Shown here: positions 1 through 5,762 of the stretch, piece after piece
Position numbering within the stretch: the first letter of the stretch is position 1
Layout: every line of letters starts with the position of its first letter
Source: JBAXBF01 sp034429745
GTDB taxonomy: Bacteria > Chloroflexota > Anaerolineae > Anaerolineales > DRKV01
Assembly: GCA_034429745.1 (NCBI GenBank)
Contig: DAOUFY010000017.1
Span: forward strand, 1 to 5,906
DNA: 5,906 bases
Direction: 5' to 3'
The notes under the pieces: model-generated
Told to the model about the DNA's origin: nothing
The model's database searches: none
What the model saw: only the letters and a program-made list of their open reading frames with translations
Program-made: the position numbers and the translations under genes

Positions 1-4
1 ATCC

Positions 5-30
5 ACAAAGAACACTTTGTTTTATTTTTT
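5..30 (+). terminator. Weak possible intrinsic terminator at left edge
   Basis: ACAAAG (5-10) can pair with CTTTGT (15-20) around a 4-nt loop. A T-rich run (TTTTATTTTTT) continues directly from the right arm. The stem has only two G-C pairs, so it is weak. It could end a gene that lies to the left of the window on the + strand, but that gene is not visible. Confidence 0.3.
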
Positions 31-72
31 ATTATACAAAAAACAAACAGGATGCACAGGAAAAACCTGATT

Positions 73-88
73 GTGAACCGCGGTTTAC
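73..88. repeat. Imperfect 16-bp palindrome with AACCGCGGTT core
   Basis: Positions 76-85 form a perfect 10-bp palindrome (AACCGCGGTT). The symmetry extends to GT...AC at 73-74 and 87-88 with one imperfect pair, giving 14 of 16 symmetric bases. It is GC-rich in an otherwise AT-rich region. It could be a regulator-binding site or part of an RNA hairpin. Nothing in the window says which. Confidence 0.4.
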
Positions 89-156
89 CTGAATATCCTG
101 TCTTGATCAAACTTTTAAGACTACCGATTACCCAGCAGCACTAAGATAACTTAGGG

Positions 157-214
157 CAAAAAGACAGCCTATTGCCTATAGGATTATTATTATAAGCAAT
201 AGGTTGTCTTATTG
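157..214. terminator. Long hairpin, possible terminator or palindromic element
   Basis: AAGACAGCCTATTGC (161-175) pairs with GCAATAGGTTGTCTT (196-210) over 15 bp with a single G-T wobble. After one mismatch, CAA (157-159) pairs with TTG (212-214). The loop is 20 nt and AT-rich. The left arm begins with a run of A and the right arm ends in TCTTATT, so it could work as a weak bidirectional terminator that isolates the rpsB promoter from upstream transcription. The T-run after the stem is poor and the loop is long, so a decayed mobile palindrome is an alternative. Confidence 0.45.
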
Positions 215-294
215 TTGTATTAATATCCCTAATATTGCTATTAATACTGTTATAAATTCGAATTAATTGTACAAAAATTATACAGATATTCAGG

Positions 295-323
295 TTGCTT
301 TATATCCATTCTTGTGTTATAAT
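295..323 (+). promoter_or_regulatory. Sigma70-type promoter for rpsB-tsf
   Basis: A -35 box TTGCTT (295-300) is separated by exactly 17 nt from a consensus -10 box TATAAT (318-323). TG at 315-316 sits one base before the -10, giving an extended -10 element. Transcription would start near 330, leaving a leader of roughly 120 nt before the rpsB start codon. The upstream 80 nt are very AT-rich. This is the strongest promoter in the window, as expected for ribosomal protein genes. Confidence 0.85.
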
Positions 324-350
324 GCTTTTTCGAAAATCTAATCTATCCTA

Positions 351-410
351 CACGCCTCACTGACTTGCCGGGGCGTGCTGTTTTGCCTAGCGGCAGACAG
401 TGCCGAGCAA
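351..410 (+). promoter_or_regulatory. Structured rpsB mRNA leader, candidate autoregulatory RNA
   Basis: The rpsB leader contains a 6-bp hairpin, CACGCC (351-356) with GGCGTG (372-377). A second nested hairpin pairs CGGCA (391-395) with TGCCG (401-405), enclosed by TTGC (383-386) with GCAA (407-410). A second copy of TGCCG (366-370) lies in the loop of the first hairpin and could pair with the same CGGCA, either as a pseudoknot or as an alternative fold. S2 represses its own rpsB-tsf mRNA through the leader in gamma-proteobacteria. A similar role here is inference, because I do not recognise this structure as a named family. Confidence 0.45.
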
Positions 411-450
411 GAATGACGGAGGCGGAGGTCAAACGCAAAAGGAGAATTTT

Positions 451-1341
451 ATGTCTGTTATTTCCATGAAAACCTTATTGGAAAGCGGGGTACATTTTGG
501 TCATCGCACTCATAAGTGGAACCCGCGCATGAAGCCTTATATCTTCACTGAACGCAACAAAATCCACATTCTTGATCTTCAAAAAACCGCGAAAGCCATC
601 GAAGAAGCTTACCATGTTGTGCGCGATACGGTTGCAGACGGGGGAGTTATTCTCTTCGTGGGCACCAAGCGTCAGTGCCAAGATGCTATTCAAAGCGAAG
701 CTATCCGCTGCGGGATGCCTTATGTTACCAATCGCTGGTTAGGAGGCATGCTCACCAACTGGAAAACCATTCAACAGCGCATTCGCGAACTGGAACTTCT
801 TGAAAGAATGCGCGACAATGGTGATTTTGAGCGGCTGACGAAAAAAGAAGCCCTCTTAAAAATGCGCGAAATTGACCGCCTTGAAATGCTTTTTGGCGGC
901 ATTCGCGATATGATTGCCTTGCCGGATTTACTTTTCGTGGTTGACGTGCACCGCGAGTTCAACGCTATTCACGAAGCCAACCTGTTGAAAATCCCCGTCA
1001 TTGGCATGGTTGATACCAACTGCGATCCAACCAATATAGATTATGTCATACCCGCCAATGATGATGCTATTCGCGCTATCAAGCTGATCGTTGGCAAAAT
1101 TGCCGATGCAGTTCTTGAGGGCAAGATGCTGCGCTCTGATAAAGGCGAAGAGGTGAGCACTCCAAGCTCAGTCCGCAGAGGAGCTCTCATGGCTGAAGAA
1201 GAGGAATTAAGTGACAGTGATCTTCTCGGCGAATCCACCTTGCAAAAGATCGGAGCGATGAAGATCGTCCCCAAGGGAAATTTCATTGACGAAATTGATG
1301 AAGAGTTTTTCCCCGCCGGCAAGGATGAAGAAGAAGAATAA
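451..1341 (+). CDS. rpsB: 30S ribosomal protein S2
   Basis: This 296-aa protein is uS2, a structural protein of the small ribosomal subunit that binds at the head-body junction with S1 and is needed for initiation on most mRNAs. The start reads MSVISMKTLLESGVHFGH, which covers the first S2 signature (about residues 8-18). The second signature is the PDLLFVVDVHREF region (about 158-182). NRWLGGMLTNW (94-104) and the coiled-coil region (105-145) are also typical. The ATG at 451 is chosen because AGGAG (440-444) sits 6 nt upstream and the protein then begins as the family does. A further in-frame GTG at 400 would add 17 unrelated residues across the leader. The C-terminus carries a long acidic extension (about 230-296, ending KDEEEE), making it longer than the E. 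coli protein of about 241 aa. It is first in the operon, 33 nt ahead of tsf. Confidence 0.98.
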   Translation: MSVISMKTLLESGVHFGHRTHKWNPRMKPYIFTERNKIHILDLQKTAKAIEEAYHVVRDTVADGGVILFVGTKRQCQDAIQSEAIRCGMPYVTNRWLGGMLTNWKTIQQRIRELELLERMRDNGDFERLTKKEALLKMREIDRLEMLFGGIRDMIALPDLLFVVDVHREFNAIHEANLLKIPVIGMVDTNCDPTNIDYVIPANDDAIRAIKLIVGKIADAVLEGKMLRSDKGEEVSTPSSVRRGALMAEEEELSDSDLLGESTLQKIGAMKIVPKGNFIDEIDEEFFPAGKDEEEE

Positions 1342-1374
1342 AATTTTAAGCAGCACCATAGGAGCAATAAACAC

Positions 1375-1986
1375 ATGAGCATTACAACCGAACAAGTAAA
1401 AGAATTGCGTGAAGCTACTGGCGTTGGCATCCTCGAGTGCCAAAAAGCCCTTAAAGAAACCAATGGCGACTTTCAAAAAGCGGTTGATCTGCTGCGTGAA
1501 CGCGGTTTAGCCAAAGCTGCCAAGCGCGCCGACCGAACAGCTTCTGAAGGCATTATTGAGCTTTATTCCCACGGCGGCGGTCGAATTGGGGTGATGGTTG
1601 AGGTAAACTGCGAGACAGATTTTGTTGCCCGTTCGGAAGCATTCCGCGAATTCGCCCACGAAGTAGCTCTTCAAATTGCAGCTTCAGCCCCTCTCTTTAT
1701 CAAAGAGGAGGATATTCCCGAATCGTTTCTGGAGCATGAACGCGAAATCGCCCGCGCCCAAGCTCTCGCCGAAGGAAAGCCGGAAGCTGTTGTCGAGAAA
1801 ATTGTCAACGGACGAATCGAAAAATTAAAGAACGAGGTCTGCCTGCTTCGTCAGCCTTATATCCGCAATGAAGACCTCACCATTGAAAAGCTATTAATGG
1901 AAAAGATTTCTTCAACCGGAGAAAACATCGTCATTCGCCGTTTTGCCCGCTGGCAACTCGGTGAAAGCACCGAAGAACAAAGCTAA
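1375..1986 (+). CDS. tsf: Translation elongation factor Ts (short form)
   Basis: EF-Ts is the cytoplasmic guanine-nucleotide exchange factor that releases GDP from EF-Tu during translation elongation. The 203-aa product starts with the UBA-like N-terminal domain (about 1-50, with LREATGVGILECQKALKE at 11-28). The diagnostic motif EVNCETDFVAR follows (76-86), whose TDF residues insert into EF-Tu. The protein is shorter than the E. coli form (about 283 aa) and matches the compact, single core-subdomain type found in several phyla including Chloroflexota. The ending IRRFARWQLGE resembles the usual EF-Ts C-terminus, so it is complete. AGGAG (1360-1364) lies 10 nt before ATG. It is co-transcribed with rpsB and closed by a strong terminator. 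Confidence 0.97.
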   Translation: MSITTEQVKELREATGVGILECQKALKETNGDFQKAVDLLRERGLAKAAKRADRTASEGIIELYSHGGGRIGVMVEVNCETDFVARSEAFREFAHEVALQIAASAPLFIKEEDIPESFLEHEREIARAQALAEGKPEAVVEKIVNGRIEKLKNEVCLLRQPYIRNEDLTIEKLLMEKISSTGENIVIRRFARWQLGESTEEQS

Positions 1987-1991
1987 ACTTC

Positions 1992-2027
1992 AGAAAAGCC
2001 AATCGTTTGATTGGCTTTTCTTTTTTT
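1992..2027 (+). terminator. Strong intrinsic terminator after tsf
   Basis: A perfect 13-bp stem (AGAAAAGCCAATC at 1992-2004 with GATTGGCTTTTCT at 2009-2021) has a GTTT tetraloop and runs into a further TTTTTT (2022-2027). It starts 5 nt after the tsf stop codon. It should end most rpsB-tsf transcripts before pyrH, although pyrH begins only 28 nt beyond the T-tract. Confidence 0.93.
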
Positions 2028-2055
2028 CTTGGATTTGCATATTGAGGAATGATGT

Positions 2056-2796
2056 ATGAACGCGAAAGAACACCCTAAATACAGCCGCATTCTTCTAAAA
2101 TTGAGCGGTGAATCCTTGCTTGGTGATACAGAACACGTGATTGATGTAAGCAAAGCGGAAGAACTTGCCTTGCGAGTCAAGGATGTTCAAGAGCTTGGCG
2201 TGCAAGTAGCTATTGTGATTGGAGCCGGCAACATTTGGCGCGGCAAAGACGGCCTTGAACATGGGATGGAACGCGCAACCGCCGATTATATGGGCATGAT
2301 GGGCACGGTTATGAACGCTTTAGCATTAATGGACGCTATGGAGCGCCATTCCATGGTCGTGCGGGTGCAATCCGCAATGGAAATGCGCCAAGTAGCCGAA
2401 CCCTATATTCGGCGCCGCGCAATTCGCCATTTAGAAAAAGGTCGAGTAGTCATTTTTGCCGGCGGTACTGGCAACCCGTTCTTTTCAACGGATACCGCCG
2501 CCGCATTGCGCGCGATTGAAATTAATGCCCAAGTGCTTATTAAAGCCACCAAAGTTGATGGTGTCTATGATTCCGACCCCAAACACAACCCCAACGCAAT
2601 CCGCTTTGAGCGGCTTTCATACATGGAAACCATCAACCGCCGCTTAGAAGTGATGGATTCAACTGCCATCTCGCTCTGCATGGATAACAACCTGCCCATA
2701 TTAGTTCTGAACTTGTGGAATAAAAACGATTTGCGCAAAGCGGTGCTTGGTGAAAGGGTAGGCACGTTAGTTGCCGCCGAAGGAATGATAGAATAA
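2056..2796 (+). CDS. pyrH: UMP kinase (uridylate kinase)
   Basis: PyrH phosphorylates UMP to UDP with ATP in pyrimidine nucleotide synthesis. It belongs to the amino-acid-kinase fold and works as a cytoplasmic hexamer, often activated by GTP and inhibited by UTP. The 246-aa product shows the whole family set. These are KLSGESL with phosphate-binding Lys15 (15-21), IGAGNIWRG (55-63), ADYMGMMGTVMNALAL (76-91), FAGGTGNPFFSTDTAAALRA (134-153), KATKVDGVYDSDP (163-175) and VMDSTAISLCMDNNLPI (199-215). GAGG (2044-2047) lies 8 nt before the ATG. An out-of-frame ATG occurs at 2052. Its length is normal. No promoter is evident between the tsf terminator and this gene. The usual downstream partner frr is missing here. 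Confidence 0.97.
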   Translation: MNAKEHPKYSRILLKLSGESLLGDTEHVIDVSKAEELALRVKDVQELGVQVAIVIGAGNIWRGKDGLEHGMERATADYMGMMGTVMNALALMDAMERHSMVVRVQSAMEMRQVAEPYIRRRAIRHLEKGRVVIFAGGTGNPFFSTDTAAALRAIEINAQVLIKATKVDGVYDSDPKHNPNAIRFERLSYMETINRRLEVMDSTAISLCMDNNLPILVLNLWNKNDLRKAVLGERVGTLVAAEGMIE

Positions 2797-2827
2797 ATTC
2801 CAGGATATTTTTTCTAATACTTTGCCC

Positions 2828-2856
2828 TTCACAGATTATGGGGGATATGGTAAAAT
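2828..2856 (+). promoter_or_regulatory. Promoter for tRNA-Gln
   Basis: TTCACA (2828-2833) differs from the consensus -35 by one base. After a 17-nt spacer comes TAAAAT (2851-2856), a good -10, preceded by TG at 2848-2849 (extended -10). The predicted start is near 2863, about 20 nt before the mature tRNA 5' end. It lies just after the pyrH stop, so the tRNA can be transcribed independently of pyrH. Confidence 0.75.
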
Positions 2857-2881
2857 AACCCTCGTTAATTTTCTAACCTAA

Positions 2882-2952
2882 TGGGGTGTGGTGCAACGGT
2901 AGCACAGCGGACTTTGGATCCGTATATTCTGGTTCGAATCCGGACACCCCAG
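2882..2952 (+). tRNA. tRNA-Gln, anticodon UUG
   Basis: All arms fold. The 7-bp acceptor stem is TGGGGTG (2882-2888) with CACCCCA (2945-2951) and discriminator G2952. The D stem is GTGC (2891-2894) with GCAC (2902-2905). The anticodon stem is GCGGA (2907-2911) with TCCGT (2919-2923), with loop CTTTGGA placing TTG at 2914-2916. The T stem is TCTGG (2928-2932) with CCGGA (2940-2944), with loop TTCGAAT. The anticodon reads CAA/CAG, giving glutamine; the weak U1-A72 pair is also a known glutamine-tRNA feature. The 3' CCA is not encoded and must be added enzymatically. A T-rich run (TTTTATTTTT, 2953-2962) follows and may help end transcription. Confidence 0.96.
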
Positions 2953-3062
2953 TTTTATTTTTAATGTCATTTTGCATGACGATTGAAAAGTCTATTTAGA
3001 GATGCTGATTAGGAAATAGCTAAACCCATCGAAAACTCTTAGCAATCCCTACGGTGAAGTCA

Positions 3063-3794
3063 TTAATGGTGTGCATTTAGTCTTACCATCTTTAGCCCAC
3101 CCCCTAGCCATTGGATCTCAAAGCGATCATCCCGGCGCAGTTGTTCAATCCCAATCGTCAATTTAAATGGGTACAGTTCTGGCAAATGAATTAAATCCTC
3201 AAATGGCAACTCATCTGCTGGATGAGCATAAAGTGCACTGCCTAACAACCAAAGCTGCAGATTTTCAGCAGTTTGAAAATGCCTCAGGTGTAATCTGTAA
3301 GCTGCTTTTTTCTCGGCAGCTGCAATTGCTCCCCAATTCATGAGTGAAGCGAGGATGCGTTCTACTGATCGATCCAAGCCCCCCAAATGGCCATATTCCG
3401 CGGAAATCCGATCTTTGATCATTTTCCGCGTGAAGGTTTCTTCTGTGCGGCATATTTGCCCAATGGTTGCAGTAACTTTTCGAAAAAGCGGATAATATAC
3501 CAAAGTCATTCCATAATGCAGCAATAAGCGTTCTTCTGGTCTAGATGACAAAGAAAACAATGATAAAGCTTCATGGCGTATTTTGGGCGTTGCTTTCTCA
3601 GTTTTCACCCAGATGGCTAAAAGCACGTCTATCGTTTTTCTTTGTGCTTCTTTCCCGCAAACAGTTCCCGAAATTGTTTCTGCCAATTGTTGGCGAATGG
3701 CGGATGGCTCCATGTTCTGGATGCATAATGAAGCTGTAACATCCAGCCAATCTAGCATAATCATTCGACTGAACCCTAAACCTTTATCCATCAT
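3063..3794 (-). CDS. Unrecognised PglZ-partner protein, probable winged-helix core
   Basis: I do not recognise this 243-aa protein as a named family with confidence. An N-terminal helical part (about 8-80, LDWLDVTASLCIQ and KTIDVLLAIW) precedes a segment RLLLHYGMTLVYYPLFRKV (89-107). The stretch at about 107-157 (IGQICRTEETFTRKMIKDRI, then SVERILASLMNWGAIA) reads like a winged helix-turn-helix. The C-terminal part (170-240) has no motif I know. There is no signal peptide or clear membrane segment. The start overlaps the stop of pglZ by ATGA, with a second ATG one codon later, so the exact start is uncertain by one residue; GAGAG lies just upstream. The overlap implies translational coupling. 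By position it may be a BREX-3-associated BrxA-like DNA-binding accessory. That is inference, not a motif match. Confidence 0.85.
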   Translation of the reverse strand: MMDKGLGFSRMIMLDWLDVTASLCIQNMEPSAIRQQLAETISGTVCGKEAQRKTIDVLLAIWVKTEKATPKIRHEALSLFSLSSRPEERLLLHYGMTLVYYPLFRKVTATIGQICRTEETFTRKMIKDRISAEYGHLGGLDRSVERILASLMNWGAIAAAEKKAAYRLHLRHFQTAENLQLWLLGSALYAHPADELPFEDLIHLPELYPFKLTIGIEQLRRDDRFEIQWLGGGLKMVRLNAHH

Positions 3795-5755
3795 TCACTC
3801 TCTTTTGATACTTGAACAAATGGAACAATGACTTCATCAATCGAAATGCCCCCATGAGTTACTGCAACTTCTCCATAGGGAGCAAAGGCATCTTGCCCTT
3901 TTGGCATTAATGCAACGATCTGATCGGGCAAAAGACCATCTTTTTCCCATAATATGGTATTTGTAAAAGCATGCTGAACGCGTAATGCAGTTAATCTATC
4001 GTTATAAATGCGCACACGTTTTCCACGCGTCTGTGCAACCACACCTTCCGATGGCTGCCCTATTCCCACCGACTCTACATGACCATGATCGCTGGCGATG
4101 AAGAGCATGTATCCTCTATCTAGGTATGCATCAAGGAGCGCTTCCAGCGGCAGGGAATTCGGATGGTGCATTGGCTCAAGCCATAGCCTAAGAGAAGATC
4201 GCCGATCAACAGCGCCGAGAGCAGCATGATGCGTTAGTCTATCGGTTGTGTCATCAATCAAACACCAAAAACTTACCCGCGGATCTTGCAATTCCGGCAG
4301 TTGATCTATTTGGCGATCATAATGCAAAGGCAAAAGCTTACAAGCCGCTTCACCAACGCCCTCCCTTGACCAAAACAATTTCCATGCTCGCTCTTCATTA
4401 GCCTGCCGGCTGCTTTCTATCATAAAATCTGCAGGCCGCAAACCGGAAATAAGGGCGTACCTTGAAATGGATGTGATCGTAGGAATTTGTGCCAACAAAA
4501 GATTGATACTCACCTTCCAGTCTGTGTGTCTCTTTCGCCATGTTGCAGAAACAACGTACCAATCCATTAAAGATAGGCAATCCAATATAAGCAACACAAT
4601 TTTATCAGCTCGCATTAGGTTGCGAAGGTATGCCAGGTAATGAGGAACGTGATGCACATGATGAGGAAGCGGCAAACGCTGCACACCGAGAGCCGTATAA
4701 TTCTTTTCCAGCCATTGCGGAAACGCTTGATCAATAAACCGCCTTATACCCTGATACGCTTCTTTTTGCTCCTGATGAACCATCACATCAGTCTGCAGAA
4801 TAATACTGCAAAGTTCAGCCCAGGTCAACGCGAATTCCTTCCACTTACCCCAGCTTACTTGGGTATCCTTCCTGATATAATCAATCTGTTGATCAGCTTC
4901 TTCTAAAAGCATGGACAGCCGTTGAGTGCGCACGTCCACGTATGTTATGCCGGCTTTAGCCCATGCAGGCAAGTTTGGATGGTCTTCTACCTTCAACGGC
5001 TGTATGGTTCCGCGGCGAACGAGATTTGGCACCAGGTCCTGCAGCTGCGGGTCGCTTGCAAAGGGAAGGTAATATTTCGTCTGAGTTTCTTTTATCTGTT
5101 TGGCGTGTATGGATTGATCAATAGACTTTTGCCATTCTTGTTGGACAAAACTCTGAAATGCCTGGGCGTCTCGGATAAGTAAATCTATATTCCAGTCCTG
5201 GTAATGCTCACAACCTTTCAATTGCTCTACCAGGCTGTTACGCAGCAGATCTGGAAGCTGCATGAACTGATGATGGTAGTTACTTAGCCAGGTTAATAAA
5301 GCATGCGGCTGACACAATTCTAACGGCTCAGCTTGAAAAACTTCACGCAGTACAAAATCAATGGTTTTCTGACGGCTCAAGGGTTGGTTTGGTTGCCGGC
5401 AAGTTCCTAATTTTTCAATGTGCTCAGGCAGCAGCGTTTGCAGCACCGGATAAGCCAGGTTTGGGAATAATTGATGCAGTGATAAGTTGATTCGATGACC
5501 ATACTGATAAAGGTCATACGGCAAGTCTTCTAACGCTCCATTGGTAGTTATAATGATGGGATGATCCAGCGAAAACGGACGCGCTTCCTCGATGCGATAC
5601 CGCAAGAGCACCGGGTCTTCCTCCTGAATGAATTTAAACCCGCGGCGGGTCAATTCTACTAACAGCGCTTCACCTGCCAGCAAACGGTCTGGATCGCTAA
5701 CCAGAACTAAGGGATGTGTATGGGGAGGAAAATATTTTAATATCTCAGCCTTCAT
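3791..5755 (-). CDS. pglZ: PglZ-domain protein, BREX type 3-like
   Basis: The 654-aa product resembles PglZ, the alkaline-phosphatase-superfamily component shared by BREX and Pgl phage-defence systems. The N-terminus (LKYFPPHTHPLVLVSDPDRL, about 6-25) and FPNLAYPVL (97-105) look like the N-terminal domain of type 3 BREX PglZ. The catalytic-type domain occupies about 385-650. It contains LLILDCLSLMDW (388-399, putative metal-binding Asp392), PTITSISRYALISG (425-438, candidate nucleophile Ser/Thr), LIDDTTDRLTHH (499-510), FIASDHGHVES (552-562, Asp556 and His557) and VTHGGISIDEVIVPF (632-646, His634). All expected metal-ligand positions seem filled. The ATG at 5755 gives the family-like N-terminus but has only a weak GAAGA upstream. 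It is first in a two-gene unit with the 243-aa protein. PglX, BrxC and helicase genes are not in the window. PglZ identity is firm; the BREX-3 subtype is from memory of the family. Confidence 0.9.
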   Translation of the reverse strand: MKAEILKYFPPHTHPLVLVSDPDRLLAGEALLVELTRRGFKFIQEEDPVLLRYRIEEARPFSLDHPIIITTNGALEDLPYDLYQYGHRINLSLHQLFPNLAYPVLQTLLPEHIEKLGTCRQPNQPLSRQKTIDFVLREVFQAEPLELCQPHALLTWLSNYHHQFMQLPDLLRNSLVEQLKGCEHYQDWNIDLLIRDAQAFQSFVQQEWQKSIDQSIHAKQIKETQTKYYLPFASDPQLQDLVPNLVRRGTIQPLKVEDHPNLPAWAKAGITYVDVRTQRLSMLLEEADQQIDYIRKDTQVSWGKWKEFALTWAELCSIILQTDVMVHQEQKEAYQGIRRFIDQAFPQWLEKNYTALGVQRLPLPHHVHHVPHYLAYLRNLMRADKIVLLILDCLSLMDWYVVSATWRKRHTDWKVSINLLLAQIPTITSISRYALISGLRPADFMIESSRQANEERAWKLFWSREGVGEAACKLLPLHYDRQIDQLPELQDPRVSFWCLIDDTTDRLTHHAALGAVDRRSSLRLWLEPMHHPNSLPLEALLDAYLDRGYMLFIASDHGHVESVGIGQPSEGVVAQTRGKRVRIYNDRLTALRVQHAFTNTILWEKDGLLPDQIVALMPKGQDAFAPYGEVAVTHGGISIDEVIVPFVQVSKESE

Positions 5756-5762
5756 TCATCTT

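Larger units (their letters stand above)
1..294. other. Intergenic region upstream of rpsB, no gene seen
   Basis: I see no convincing reading frame on either strand in this stretch. It holds a weak terminator-like hairpin at the left edge, a palindrome around 73-88, a small perfect hairpin (CTAAG 141-145 with CTTAG 150-154) and a long hairpin at 157-214. From about 211 to 294 it becomes strongly AT-rich, with short palindromes such as AATTCGAATT (255-264). The AT-rich part lies directly upstream of the rpsB -35 box and could act as an UP element; that role is inferred from position and composition only. Confidence 0.6.

Noticed and set aside
400..450. Longer rpsB start at GTG 400
   Set aside because: The extra 17 residues have no S2 similarity and overlap the structured leader, while the ATG at 451 has a good ribosome binding site and the canonical N-terminus.
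1041..1476. Minus-strand open frames of 89 and 140 codons across the rpsB-tsf junction
   Set aside because: They lie antisense to rpsB and tsf and their Ser/Leu-rich translations resemble no family.
2960..2984. Hairpin GTCAT (2966-2970) with ATGAC (2976-2980) after the tRNA
   Set aside because: The stem is only 5 bp and no T-run follows it on the plus strand, or on the minus strand, so it is not called a terminator for either converging unit.
2992..3019. Inverted repeat CTATTT/AAATAG between tRNA and the minus-strand unit
   Set aside because: It is an AT-rich 6-bp stem with a 16-nt loop, expected by chance in such sequence.
4640..5182. Plus-strand open frames opposite pglZ
   Set aside because: They are antisense shadows of a well-supported PglZ gene, with no ribosome binding site or recognisable domain.
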